This document shows positions 52,541 to 60,387 of a stretch of DNA of 64,000 nt, piece by piece. Source of the stretch: Halanaerobium saccharolyticum subsp. saccharolyticum DSM 6643 (lineage in GTDB: Bacteria > Bacillota > Halanaerobiia > Halanaerobiales > Halanaerobiaceae); assembly GCF_000350165.1 (NCBI RefSeq), contig NZ_CAUI01000019.1, positions 124,001 to 188,000 of the forward strand. The letters are read 5' to 3'. The notes below the pieces were generated by a model, which was given only the letters and a program-made list of their open reading frames with translations, ran no database searches and was not told where the DNA came from. A program made the translations under genes and the position numbers. Position 1 is the stretch's first letter. Each line of letters opens with the position of its first letter.

Positions 52541-53476
52541 TTGGATTTTTATTTAATTATTTTCTTTTTGTTTACCGGAATATTCTTAGGGTTTTTTCTT
52601 GATGAAAAAAATTACTTTGTTAAATTTGCAGATTTAATCACTAAAATTGGTCTTGTAGTTTTACTGCTGGCAATGGGAGCAAATTTAGGTAGTAATGAAC
52701 AGATTTTTAGACAGCTTGGAGAGATTGGTTTTCAAGCTTTTATTTTTGCAGCAGTTAGTATTATCTTTAGTGTTTTAGCAGTAGTTATATTTGTGAAAAT
52801 TATGGATTTAAATAATCTGCTATTGGGAGCTGACCCAGATACAGAAGCTGAAATTGAAGAGCAAAGTGCTGACAATACAATGACAATTCTTATTTTTTCT
52901 TCGGTTGTATTAGGTATTTTAGCAGGATATTTTCTTTTAAATGGTGGAGAAGCTAACTTTTTAGATTCAATAACTAATTATTCTTTAGCAGTACTACTTT
53001 TTGGAGTTGGTATTGATATTGGAGCAAGCCGTGAGATTATTGAAGATTTAAGACTTATGGGCTGGAAACTAATTGTGATTCCAATTTTAATAGCTGTTGG
53101 ATCTATACTGGGAGCAGTTATAATTGGCTTAATATTTAACTTTTCAGCTGGAGAATCAGCGGCAGTTGGTGCTGGTTTTGGTTGGTATAGTTTATCTGGA
53201 GTTTTAATTTCTAAATTACATAGTGCAGAATTAGGATCACTGGCATTTTTAACTAATGTTTTTAGAGAGTTGATGACAGTAATGGTACTGCCTGTAGTTG
53301 CTAAATATTTTGGAAGTTTAGCAGCAATTGCACCGGGTGGGGCAACAACAATGGATGTAACCCTGCCGCTAGTTAAGGAATCAGGTGGAGAAGCAGTTGT
53401 TATTCCAGCGTTCATCAGTGGAGCAGTACTTTCAACACTAGTTCCTATCTTAGTACCATTATTTTTGAATTTCTAA
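52541..53476 (+). CDS. lysO: LysO-type (DUF340) amino acid exporter
   Basis: A 311-residue membrane protein with about eight to ten helices and two internally similar halves: VLLLAMGANLGSNEQIF in the first and AVLLFGVGIDIGASREII in the second. Later, GAGFGWYSLSGVLISK and FLTNVFRELMTVMVLPVVAKYF are the conserved DUF340 signatures. E. coli LysO (YbjE) exports lysine and its toxic analogue. It follows the racemase-family gene by 16 bases and starts with TTG, so both form one operon for basic amino acids. Confidence 0.9.
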   Translation: MDFYLIIFFLFTGIFLGFFLDEKNYFVKFADLITKIGLVVLLLAMGANLGSNEQIFRQLGEIGFQAFIFAAVSIIFSVLAVVIFVKIMDLNNLLLGADPDTEAEIEEQSADNTMTILIFSSVVLGILAGYFLLNGGEANFLDSITNYSLAVLLFGVGIDIGASREIIEDLRLMGWKLIVIPILIAVGSILGAVIIGLIFNFSAGESAAVGAGFGWYSLSGVLISKLHSAELGSLAFLTNVFRELMTVMVLPVVAKYFGSLAAIAPGGATTMDVTLPLVKESGGEAVVIPAFISGAVLSTLVPILVPLFLNF

Positions 53477-53495
53477 AAAACTATATGTAGTAATA

Positions 53496-53545
53496 GAGCG
53501 AAAGTCTGCCGCAAACCTCGTGGGCTTGCCCCGGGGAGGGGCAAA
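53496..53545 (+). ncRNA. G+C-rich hairpin element with two alternative folds
   Basis: In this AT-rich genome a 45-base block is strikingly G+C-rich. TTGCCCC (53526-53532) pairs perfectly with GGGGCAA (53538-53544). An earlier arm GCAA-CC (53511-53517) can instead pair with GG-TTGC (53523-53529), and the two folds share 53526-53529. No T-run follows. I cannot assign it to a known class. Confidence 0.35.
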
Positions 53546-53583
53546 ATAATGTTTCTAAATTTAATTAGAAAGGAATGATTATA

Positions 53584-54069
53584 ATGATTAAAAAAGAAGA
53601 AAAACTTCAAAATATGAATCAGGCTTTAAAAGCTTTAATTGAACCTGAAGGGGATTGGCTGGCTAATTTAGCAAATAGTTCTGCTTTGTTGTTTGAGTTT
53701 ATGAGTGATATAAACTGGGCTGGGTATTATATTTGGAAACAGGATCAACTTGTTTTGGGTCCGTTTCAGGGCAAAACAGCATGTGTCAGAATTGATGAAG
53801 ACAAAGGTGTCTGTGGCACAGCTTATTCCCAGCGTAAAATAATGTTGGTGGATGATGTGCATGAGTTCCCAGGCCACATTGCCTGTGATCCTAATTCTAA
53901 ATCAGAAATAGTGCTGCCAATAATAGTCGGGGGAGAAGTAATTGCTGTCTTAGATATTGACAGTCCTAAAAAATCACGTTTTGATGAATTAGATCATGAA
54001 TATTTAAAAGAATTTGTTGATATTTTAATTGATGAGACAGATTTTTTGCCATTGATGGAAAAATTTTAA
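53584..54069 (+). CDS. Free methionine-(R)-sulfoxide reductase (GAF domain)
   Basis: A 161-residue single GAF-domain enzyme that reduces free methionine-R-sulfoxide. The three redox cysteines are conserved: Cys67 (KTACVRI), Cys77 (GVCGTAYSQ) and Cys101 (GHIACDPNSKSEIV). WAGYYIWK and AVLDIDSPKKSRFDE are family signatures. The ATG at 53584 is nine bases from AAAGGA, better than the ATG at 53575 that adjoins it. A hairpin-rich block lies upstream. In an anaerobe it serves oxidative-damage repair. Confidence 0.94.
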   Translation: MIKKEEKLQNMNQALKALIEPEGDWLANLANSSALLFEFMSDINWAGYYIWKQDQLVLGPFQGKTACVRIDEDKGVCGTAYSQRKIMLVDDVHEFPGHIACDPNSKSEIVLPIIVGGEVIAVLDIDSPKKSRFDELDHEYLKEFVDILIDETDFLPLMEKF

Positions 54070-54118
54070 ATTAATAACTTAAAAATAAATATAAACACAA
54101 ATTTAGGGAGGCCAAATT

Positions 54119-54850
54119 TTGTTTAAAAATAAAGAAGCTTTTCTTTTTGATTTAGATGGTACATTATTAACAATAGAGACAGATCAATTTTTAAAATATT
54201 ATTTTGGAGCTCTATCGTCCAAATTTGAAGATTTATGTAAAAAGCAGGATGATTTTATTAAACTTTTAATGGACTCAACTGAGAAAATGATAAAGAATGA
54301 CGGCAGCCGCAGTAATCAGCAGGCTTTTATGGAAGCTTTTATGGAGAAAATAGAAGTTAAAAGTAAAGAAGAAGCTGCAAAAATAAAAGAAAGATTTGAT
54401 CAATTTTATCAAAATGAGTTTGTAGCTTTAGAAAAACATTTTGAAATTGATAGAGAGAATCCTTTGGAAATCATTGAGTATTTGAAAAATAAAGATAAAA
54501 AACTTGTTTTAGCAACCAACCCGCTTTTTCCTAAAGAAGCAGTTGAAAAAAGATTAAGTTGGACAGGTATTAATCCAGCTGATTTTGAACTTTTAACTCA
54601 TTATGAAAATATGAGCTATGCTAAACCTAATCCAAATTATTATAAAGAAATTTTAGGAAAGATCAATGTAAATCCGGAAAATTGCCTGATGATTGGCAAT
54701 GATTTAAAAGAAGATGCGGTTGCTGCTGATTTAGGAATAGCAACTCTAATTATTGAAGATAAATTAATTGAAAGAGGCGCTTGCGATTATCCTATAGAGT
54801 GGCGGGGAAGTTTAAGAGAATTTAAAGAGCTGCTTAAAAAAGAAATATAA
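54119..54850 (+). CDS. HAD-family hydrolase
   Basis: A 243-residue haloacid-dehalogenase-superfamily phosphatase. Motif I is FLFDLDGTLL with Asp11 and Asp13, motif II is LATNPLFP, the motif III Lys is in YAKPNPNYY, and motif IV is MIGNDLKEDAVAA. The helical cap between 20 and 110 is C1-type. The substrate cannot be told. It starts with TTG after AGGGAGGCC and shares a terminator with the convergent GH65 gene. Confidence 0.9.
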   Translation: MFKNKEAFLFDLDGTLLTIETDQFLKYYFGALSSKFEDLCKKQDDFIKLLMDSTEKMIKNDGSRSNQQAFMEAFMEKIEVKSKEEAAKIKERFDQFYQNEFVALEKHFEIDRENPLEIIEYLKNKDKKLVLATNPLFPKEAVEKRLSWTGINPADFELLTHYENMSYAKPNPNYYKEILGKINVNPENCLMIGNDLKEDAVAADLGIATLIIEDKLIERGACDYPIEWRGSLREFKELLKKEI

Positions 54851-54852
54851 AA

Positions 54853-54897
54853 AAAGCTCCAGCGTAATTTATTAAATTCTGCTGGAGCTTTCGTTTG
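54853..54897. terminator. Bidirectional terminator between HAD and GH65 genes
   Basis: AAAGCTCCAGC (54853-54863) and GCTGGAGCTTT (54881-54891) form a perfect 11-bp stem with an AT-rich loop, with A-rich and T-rich flanks. Confidence 0.9.
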
Positions 54898-54921
54898 TTT
54901 AATTATATTTATTTAATATAA

Positions 54922-57216
54922 TTATTTTTCAACTGTAATTTTTTCTTTTTTAGTTAATTCATATTCTTTTTCATAAACCTTGACCTTTAGGTTTTTTCCT
55001 GTTTCTAAAGAAAAAGTGCTGTTTTCTTGATTAACATTTACTTTAATTCTGCGGCCTCTGAACTTAATCATGAAGTTAAATCCATTCCAGGCTTTAGGTA
55101 AAAATGGTCTAAATTCTACCTGGTCATTTTTAACTTCAAAACCTGCAAAACCTTTTACAATTGACATCCAGGTTCCAGCCATACTTGTAATATGCAGGCC
55201 ATCATCAGTGTCAGTATTATAATTGTCCAGATCTAAGCGGGCTGTTCTTAAATATAACTGATATGCTTTTTCCTCACGCTTTAAATCAGCAGCTAAGATT
55301 GAATAAATACATGGTGAAAGAGATGACTCATGGACTGTTCTTGGTTCATAAAAATCATAATGGCGAGCAATACTTTCCTGGTCAAAATCTTCTTTAAAAT
55401 AATAGATTCCCTGCAGCACATCAGCCTGTTTAATAAACGTAGATCGTAAAATTCTGTCCCAGGACCAATTTTTGTGCAGTGGAATGTCTTTTTCATCTAA
55501 ATCTGAAACCAGTTTTTGTTCTTTATCTAAATAGCCATCCTGTTGAGCAAAAATATCATATTCTTCAAGATACGGATAGTACATTTTTTCTGTCATATCC
55601 TGCCATAATTCGAGTTCTGATTCTTTAATTTCAAGTTCAGCAATCCATTCCTCGTATCTCCCAGGATCATTTTGCTTAAGTTTATTTAAATTCTCAAGAG
55701 TATAATTTAGAGTCCAAACTGCAAGCCGGTTGGTATACCAATTATTATTTACATTGTTTTCATATTCATTAGGGCCAGTTACGCCCAGAATCATATACTT
55801 ATTTTTGCGAGGATTAAAGTGAGCTCTATCTGCCCAAAAACGAGAAATTTCAGCTAAAACTGGGATTCCGTATTCTTTTATATATGAATCATCTCCAGTA
55901 TAATCAACATAATCTTTAATTGCATGAGCAATGGCCCCATTGCGATGGATTTCTTCAAAAGTGATTTCCCATTCATTATGGCATTCCTCACCATTAATAG
56001 TCACCATTGGATAAAGGGCACCATCTAAATCTAATTTATCTGCATTTTCTACAGCTTTTTGTAAGTGTCTATATCTGTATAGTAATAAATTGCGCCCAAC
56101 ATCTTCACTGTGGGTAGAAAGATAGAAAGGTAGACAGTAAGCTTCGGTATCCCAGTAAGTTAAACCACCATATTTTTCTCCAGTAAAACCTTTAGGCCCA
56201 ATATTTAAACGAGGATCATGGCCGGTATAAGTCTGATTTAAGTGGAAAATATTAAAGCGAATTCCCTGCTGCGCTTCTGGATCTCCTTCTATTTTGATAT
56301 CACTATCCTGCCAGATTTTATTCCAGGCTTTTTTATGTTCAGTAAATAATTCAGCATAACCGCGAAATGATGCTTCAGAAACCTTAGTTTCTGCTTTTTT
56401 ACTTACCTGGTCATCTTTATAATCACGGCTGGTGCAGACTGCAATATATTTATTTAACTCAACATCTTCTCCAACTTCAGCTTCAAAAGTAATTCTATTA
56501 CCAACGTAATTTTCTGCTCCTGGTCCAGTTAATAGTTCAACTTTGCGGTCGTTTTTGTTCAATTCCCAAGTCATTGCTGAAGCAACAACAAAATCTGATT
56601 TTTTAGTTTTCATTGAAAGCATAGCTTTACCCTTATTATTTTTCTTTTCTAGACCTTTCCAGAAAAAATCATCATAATTAGCATCTTCATTTTTAACATC
56701 ACCATTAAGATAAGGTGTTAATACTATTTCAGTATCTTTATCAAGTGGGCGCAGTTTGTACTTTAAGGCAGCCAATTCTTTATTTTTTTGATTTAAAAAA
56801 CGAGTTTCTACAACCTCGACTCTATTATCTTCCAACTGAACTGTAAAAGATCTTTCTAAATATGCTTCTTTCATATTCAATACTCTTTTAAAATTAGTGA
56901 AATCAACTTTATTTAAATCAATTTCCTGACCATCTATTTTTAAATTAACACCAATGAAATTAGCTGCGTTGGCAATTTTAGCAAAATACTCTGGATAACC
57001 ATTTTTCCACCAACCAACTATTGTCTTATCTGGATAGTAAACTCCTGCAATATATGTTCCCTGAAGGCTGTCTCCACTGTAGTTCTCGGCAAAATTACCA
57101 CGTAGACCCATATGACCGTTACCAAGACTCATTACACTTTCAGTAACTCTGTTATAATTTTGATCAAAACCATTTTCAATGATTTTCCATTCATCAACTT
57201 CAAAATATTTTTTCAA
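54922..57216 (-). CDS. GH65 glycoside phosphorylase, probably maltose phosphorylase
   Basis: A 764-residue family-65 enzyme that splits an alpha-glucosidic disaccharide with phosphate, giving beta-glucose-1-phosphate. The N-terminal super-sandwich domain starts YFEVDEWKIIENGFD and has SLGNGHMGLRGNF. The (alpha/alpha)6 barrel has GGLTYWDTEAYCLPFYLST and GPNEYENNVNNNWYTN with general acid Glu484, matching the position in maltose phosphorylase. Trehalose, kojibiose and nigerose phosphorylases share this fold, so the exact disaccharide is uncertain. The TTG at 57216 fits the AGGTG site better than the GTG at 57225. It could extend the sugar locus at 24.6-30 kb. Confidence 0.9.
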   Translation of the reverse strand: MKKYFEVDEWKIIENGFDQNYNRVTESVMSLGNGHMGLRGNFAENYSGDSLQGTYIAGVYYPDKTIVGWWKNGYPEYFAKIANAANFIGVNLKIDGQEIDLNKVDFTNFKRVLNMKEAYLERSFTVQLEDNRVEVVETRFLNQKNKELAALKYKLRPLDKDTEIVLTPYLNGDVKNEDANYDDFFWKGLEKKNNKGKAMLSMKTKKSDFVVASAMTWELNKNDRKVELLTGPGAENYVGNRITFEAEVGEDVELNKYIAVCTSRDYKDDQVSKKAETKVSEASFRGYAELFTEHKKAWNKIWQDSDIKIEGDPEAQQGIRFNIFHLNQTYTGHDPRLNIGPKGFTGEKYGGLTYWDTEAYCLPFYLSTHSEDVGRNLLLYRYRHLQKAVENADKLDLDGALYPMVTINGEECHNEWEITFEEIHRNGAIAHAIKDYVDYTGDDSYIKEYGIPVLAEISRFWADRAHFNPRKNKYMILGVTGPNEYENNVNNNWYTNRLAVWTLNYTLENLNKLKQNDPGRYEEWIAELEIKESELELWQDMTEKMYYPYLEEYDIFAQQDGYLDKEQKLVSDLDEKDIPLHKNWSWDRILRSTFIKQADVLQGIYYFKEDFDQESIARHYDFYEPRTVHESSLSPCIYSILAADLKREEKAYQLYLRTARLDLDNYNTDTDDGLHITSMAGTWMSIVKGFAGFEVKNDQVEFRPFLPKAWNGFNFMIKFRGRRIKVNVNQENSTFSLETGKNLKVKVYEKEYELTKKEKITVEK

Positions 57217-57314
57217 AATTAACACCTGCCTTTCAGCTAAATTATATCAGAAAAATTTAATTAGTGAAAGTGCTTCCAGTTTATAATTGTGAATTTTACT
57301 TTTAATTTTTTTCG

Positions 57315-57328
57315 ATCTATTGTATGAT
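57315..57328 (+). promoter_or_regulatory. 14-bp element upstream of ZIP gene 1
   Basis: ATCTATTGTATGAT lies 55 bases before the first ZIP gene and is repeated exactly at 59399-59412 before the second one, in both cases followed by TATAAT and ATTAATAA. It may be part of a shared promoter or a metal-regulator site. Confidence 0.4.
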
Positions 57329-57382
57329 ATATATAATAATTAATAATAATTACTGAATACAGAAAATTGGGGGTTTAAATTT

Positions 57383-58126
57383 ATGGAAACTCTTTTATAT
57401 AGTTTTTTTGCAGGGACATCAACAATAATTGGCGTTTTTGTTTTAATGGTTTTTGGAGAACCTGGCAATAAAACGCTTGCTTCACTGCTGGGTTTTGCAG
57501 CTGGAATTATGCTTGCTATTTCTGTTTTTGAGTTGATGCCAGAGGCTTTAATTTTAGGTTCAATGACTATTACAATAATTGGATTTTTACTTGGTGCTTT
57601 AATGATGTGGAGTTTAGATAAGGTGGTACCACATTCACATTTATCATCTGCTGATCATTTGGATGTTGAAAATCCAGAAAAAATTCATGTTGACAATCCA
57701 ATTTTAAGGACTGGTTATTTAATTTTATTTGGGATTGCGCTGCATAATTTACCAGAAGGACTGGCAATTGGCGCTGGTTTTGAGTCAAGCCCAGAAGTAG
57801 GGGTTTTGATTGCAGTTGCAATCGCATTTCATAATATACCGGAGGGCCTTGCTATTGCTGGACCGCTTAAGGCTGGAGGAATTGATAATTTGAGACTGCT
57901 GATATTCACTTTAATTGCAGGATTGATGACTCCACTTGGTACTTTAATTGGACTAGCAATCTTTAATATTTCTGCAAGTTTAGTTGGAGGGTCACTTGCT
58001 TTTGCAGCCGGTGCAATGGTTTACATTGTTAATGATGAATTAGTTCCTCAGTCCAATAATATGCACAGTCACTTTGCTAATGCTGGTATAATGGCCGGTC
58101 TATTAATTGGTTTTGGAATATTATAG
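57383..58126 (+). CDS. ZIP-family divalent metal transporter (1 of 3)
   Basis: A 247-residue protein with eight predicted helices and the ZIP metal-binding helices HNLPEGLAIGAGFESS (helix IV) and HNIPEGLAIAGPL (helix V). The loop between helices III and IV (about 75-110) is His- and Asp-containing (PHSHLSSADHLD). ZIP proteins import Zn2+, Fe2+, Mn2+ or similar into the cytosol. It is one of three ZIP paralogues within 4 kb. Confidence 0.93.
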   Translation: METLLYSFFAGTSTIIGVFVLMVFGEPGNKTLASLLGFAAGIMLAISVFELMPEALILGSMTITIIGFLLGALMMWSLDKVVPHSHLSSADHLDVENPEKIHVDNPILRTGYLILFGIALHNLPEGLAIGAGFESSPEVGVLIAVAIAFHNIPEGLAIAGPLKAGGIDNLRLLIFTLIAGLMTPLGTLIGLAIFNISASLVGGSLAFAAGAMVYIVNDELVPQSNNMHSHFANAGIMAGLLIGFGIL

Positions 58127-58165
58127 AGAAAATATTTTTGTTATTTAAACTTAAGAAATTTTAAA

Positions 58166-58191
58166 AAAGCCCAACTTTAAAGTTGGGCTTT
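58166..58191. terminator. Bidirectional terminator after ZIP gene 1
   Basis: A perfect 26-bp palindrome (58166-58191, core AAGCCCAACTT/AAGTTGGGCTT) with A-rich and T-rich flanks lies between convergent genes. Confidence 0.92.
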
Positions 58192-58199
58192 AATTAAAT

Positions 58200-58469
58200 T
58201 CAATTACTTAATTCGTTTTTTAATTCTTGATATTCTTCTTTTGATATTTCACCTTTTGCATATCTTAAATTAATAATTTCAAAAACATCTTTATTCTTAT
58301 TTTCTAATAAATCATTTTGGTTGAAATTAGAATTCGCTTTTTGCTCATTAAATGTATTAATAATAGTATCGAAAAATCCTTTTTTATAAAGAAAAGTGAT
58401 CATCAAAAAGGCCATTATCGGCATAATAAACATTGGCAGCATCCAGATTCCACTATAGAAAAATGGCAT
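58200..58469 (-). CDS. Small membrane protein with SHOCT domain
   Basis: An 89-residue protein. Residues 1-30 are hydrophobic (YSGIWMLPMFIMPIMAFLMI), one or two membrane passes. The C-terminal 30 residues (IINLRYAKGEISKEEYQEL) match the SHOCT motif common in short membrane proteins. The ATG at 58469 follows GGAGGG; the TTG at 58475 is too near it. It ends the ArsR-led minus-strand operon, so it may be linked to metal or envelope stress. Confidence 0.72.
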   Translation of the reverse strand: MPFFYSGIWMLPMFIMPIMAFLMITFLYKKGFFDTIINTFNEQKANSNFNQNDLLENKNKDVFEIINLRYAKGEISKEEYQELKNELSN

Positions 58470-58484
58470 AATCAAATCCCTCCT

Positions 58485-58877
58485 TTACTTTAATTTTAAA
58501 GATGTTACTTCAATTTTTTTATTTTTAATTAATCTGCTCAAGAAAAAGAGCACAGTATCTTCGCTAACCTTTAAAGATTCAGCAGCTTCTCCTGCATCAA
58601 AATCATTTTTATCTTCTTGGATATTCTTTAATAAATCGAGTAATTCTTTTTCAACCTGCTCAGCCCATTCTTCAAAAAGCATCTGTACCTCATCGTTTGC
58701 CTGCCCAGCTAATTTTGCTGTTTTTTCAACTGAAGCAGTCATTTTTTCACACATTTCCTGTGGACTAAAACCTTTATTCTGCATATTAGACATCATTTTT
58801 TTTGCCATATCAGGCATCATATTATTACCCCCATTATTTTCTTTGTTTTCATTACCGCCACAACAACCTGCTGTCAT
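58485..58877 (-). CDS. Cys-motif protein of unknown function, possible regulator
   Basis: A 130-residue protein I do not recognise. It begins MTAGCCGGNENKENNGGNN, with a vicinal Cys pair near the start that could bind a metal or heavy-metal ion. It continues with a Met-rich stretch (MMPDMAKKMMSNM), a helical middle, and a C-terminal segment (GEAAESLKVSEDTVLFFLSR) resembling a winged helix. The ATG at 58877 follows GGAGG. It lies between ArsR and the SHOCT gene and is probably transcribed with them. Confidence 0.65.
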   Translation of the reverse strand: MTAGCCGGNENKENNGGNNMMPDMAKKMMSNMQNKGFSPQEMCEKMTASVEKTAKLAGQANDEVQMLFEEWAEQVEKELLDLLKNIQEDKNDFDAGEAAESLKVSEDTVLFFLSRLIKNKKIEVTSLKLK

Positions 58878-58926
58878 AAATTTTACCTCCATTTTGATAT
58901 AATTTAATTAATTCACTAAAAAAATA

Positions 58927-59286
58927 CTATTTCCAGGGTGGACAAAATGGTGGAAAAGGAAAAGTAGAATCACTTTTATTTTCTTTCTTTTCAAATTCTC
59001 CGTCACTAAAATTAATAAAACTTTTAATTAAAAACAATAAATTTTTATCTGACAGTTTATTAAAAACAAAAGATGATTTTCTGAATTTTTCTATCAAGCC
59101 GGCCTCGTTTAAGGCCTTTAAATGAAAAGAAACTAATGGCTGTGATAATTCAGTCACTTTGGTTATTTCTGTAACCGAAAGTGGTTCAGCTTCTAAAGCA
59201 AAAAGTATTTTTAATCTATTTTTTTCCGCTAATAATTGGAACAGCTCAGATAATTTATTTATATCCTTATTATTAATTATGATCAC
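58927..59286 (-). CDS. ArsR/SmtB-family metal-responsive repressor
   Basis: A 119-residue winged-helix repressor. The recognition helix is in VTEITKVTELSQPLVSFHLKAL, preceded by RLKILFALEAEPLS. A Pro/Phe-rich tail ending PPFCPPWK holds its only cysteine, so metal sensing through a classical ELCVC site is not evident. The GTG at 59286 is part of GAGGTG, so the real start might be GTG or an ATT a few codons later (59277). A large palindrome overlaps its promoter and is the probable operator. Confidence 0.88.
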   Translation of the reverse strand: MIIINNKDINKLSELFQLLAEKNRLKILFALEAEPLSVTEITKVTELSQPLVSFHLKALNEAGLIEKFRKSSFVFNKLSDKNLLFLIKSFINFSDGEFEKKENKSDSTFPFPPFCPPWK

Positions 59287-59289
59287 CTC

Positions 59290-59327
59290 AATATAAATTA
59301 TCGTTTATATAAACTATGATTTATATT
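59290..59327. promoter_or_regulatory. 38-bp palindromic operator of the ArsR operon
   Basis: Bases 59290-59327 are symmetric about 59308/59309 with only two mismatched pairs out of 19, including a perfect GTTTATATAAAC core. It covers the region just after and touching the -10 box of the arsR promoter, ideal for autorepression. Confidence 0.75.
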
Positions 59328-59353
59328 ATACTTGATAAAATTTGTGATGTCAA
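59325..59353 (-). promoter_or_regulatory. Consensus promoter of the arsR operon
   Basis: On the minus strand TTGACA (59348-59353), a 17-base spacer and TATAAT (59325-59330) match the sigma-A consensus. Confidence 0.9.
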
Positions 59354-59398
59354 TAGTCTATATTTAGAATATGATGATTTTTCTTTTAATTATCTTTT

Positions 59399-59412
59399 AT
59401 CTATTGTATGAT
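59399..59412 (+). promoter_or_regulatory. 14-bp element upstream of ZIP gene 2
   Basis: Exact copy of the ATCTATTGTATGAT found before ZIP gene 1, here directly followed by TATAATTAATAA. Confidence 0.4.
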
Positions 59413-59498
59413 TATAATTAATAACTACTTAAAATAAAAAACGGGAAGATTATATAATTTCGGATAAATAAAAGATTTATATAGAAGGGAGAGATTTG

Positions 59499-60308
59499 AT
59501 GGATCCGGTAGTCTTTGCATTTTTGTTGACTCTTTTTGCAGGTTTAGCAACAGGTATTGGTAGTATTTTAGCTTTTTTTAGTAAAACAAGAAACTCTTCT
59601 TTTTTATCTATTTCTCTAGGCTTTTCTGCAGGTGTTATGATCTATGTTTCATTTGTAGAAATATTTTTTAAAGCTGAAGAAGCTTTAATTTCATATTATG
59701 GTCAGGGAAAAGGCCAGTGGATAACAGTACTTTCGTTTTTTGTAGGAATTTTAATTATTGCTCTAATTGATAGATTAGTACCTGAATATGAAAATCCACA
59801 TGAACCTCGTTCTGACCGAGATTTGTCTCATTTAAAAGCTGATGATTTTGAAGATAATGAGGAGTTGGAAAGAATGGGAGTTTTTTCAGCTTTGGCAATT
59901 GCTATTCATAATTTTCCTGAAGGACTGGCTACTTTTGCAGCAGCTTTAAGTGATCCAGCTTTAGGAATTTCTATTGCAATTGCGATTGCTCTTCATAATA
60001 TTCCGGAAGGTATTTCTGTATCTGTTCCTATTTATTATTCTACAGGGAGTAAAAAGAAAGCCTTATTTTATTCATTTATTTCTGGTTTAGCAGAGCCTTT
60101 TGGTGCTTTGATAGGTTATTTTGTTCTGCGATCACTCTTTAATGATATGGTTTTTGGATTTTTATTTGGTACAGTAGCAGGGATTATGGTTTACATTTCT
60201 ATTGACGAATTATTACCGACATCGAGAAAATATGGTAAAGAACATCAGGAAATCTATGGTTTTATAGCTGGAATGGGAGTAATGGCAGTTAGTTTGCTTT
60301 TATTCTAG
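59499..60308 (+). CDS. ZIP-family divalent metal transporter (2 of 3)
   Basis: A 269-residue ZupT-like transporter. The metal helices read [16 protein letters not shown] (helix IV) and [18 protein letters not shown] (helix V), and [14 protein letters not shown] follows. The N-terminal [20 protein letters not shown] is typical of ZupT. The variable loop (about 85-120) is acidic with scattered His. The ATG at 59499 follows AAGGGAGAG. Of the three paralogues it is closest in appearance to E. coli ZupT. Confidence 0.94.
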   Translation: MDPVVFAFLLTLFAGLATGIGSILAFFSKTRNSSFLSISLGFSAGVMIYVSFVEIFFKAEEALISYYGQGKGQWITVLSFFVGILIIALIDRLVPEYENPHEPRSDRDLSHLKADDFEDNEELERMGVFSALAIAIHNFPEGLATFAAALSDPALGISIAIAIALHNIPEGISVSVPIYYSTGSKKKALFYSFISGLAEPFGALIGYFVLRSLFNDMVFGFLFGTVAGIMVYISIDELLPTSRKYGKEHQEIYGFIAGMGVMAVSLLLF

Positions 60309-60387
60309 AACTTTTGCATTTTAATTGCACAAAATGATTAAGATATAATAATTTATTAAAGATAAATAAAAAATGGAGATGTTAATA

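Noticed and set aside
53526-53544. TTGCCCC/GGGGCAA stem as a simple terminator for lysO
   Set aside because: No T-run follows (AAAATAATG), so an intrinsic terminator is not supported.
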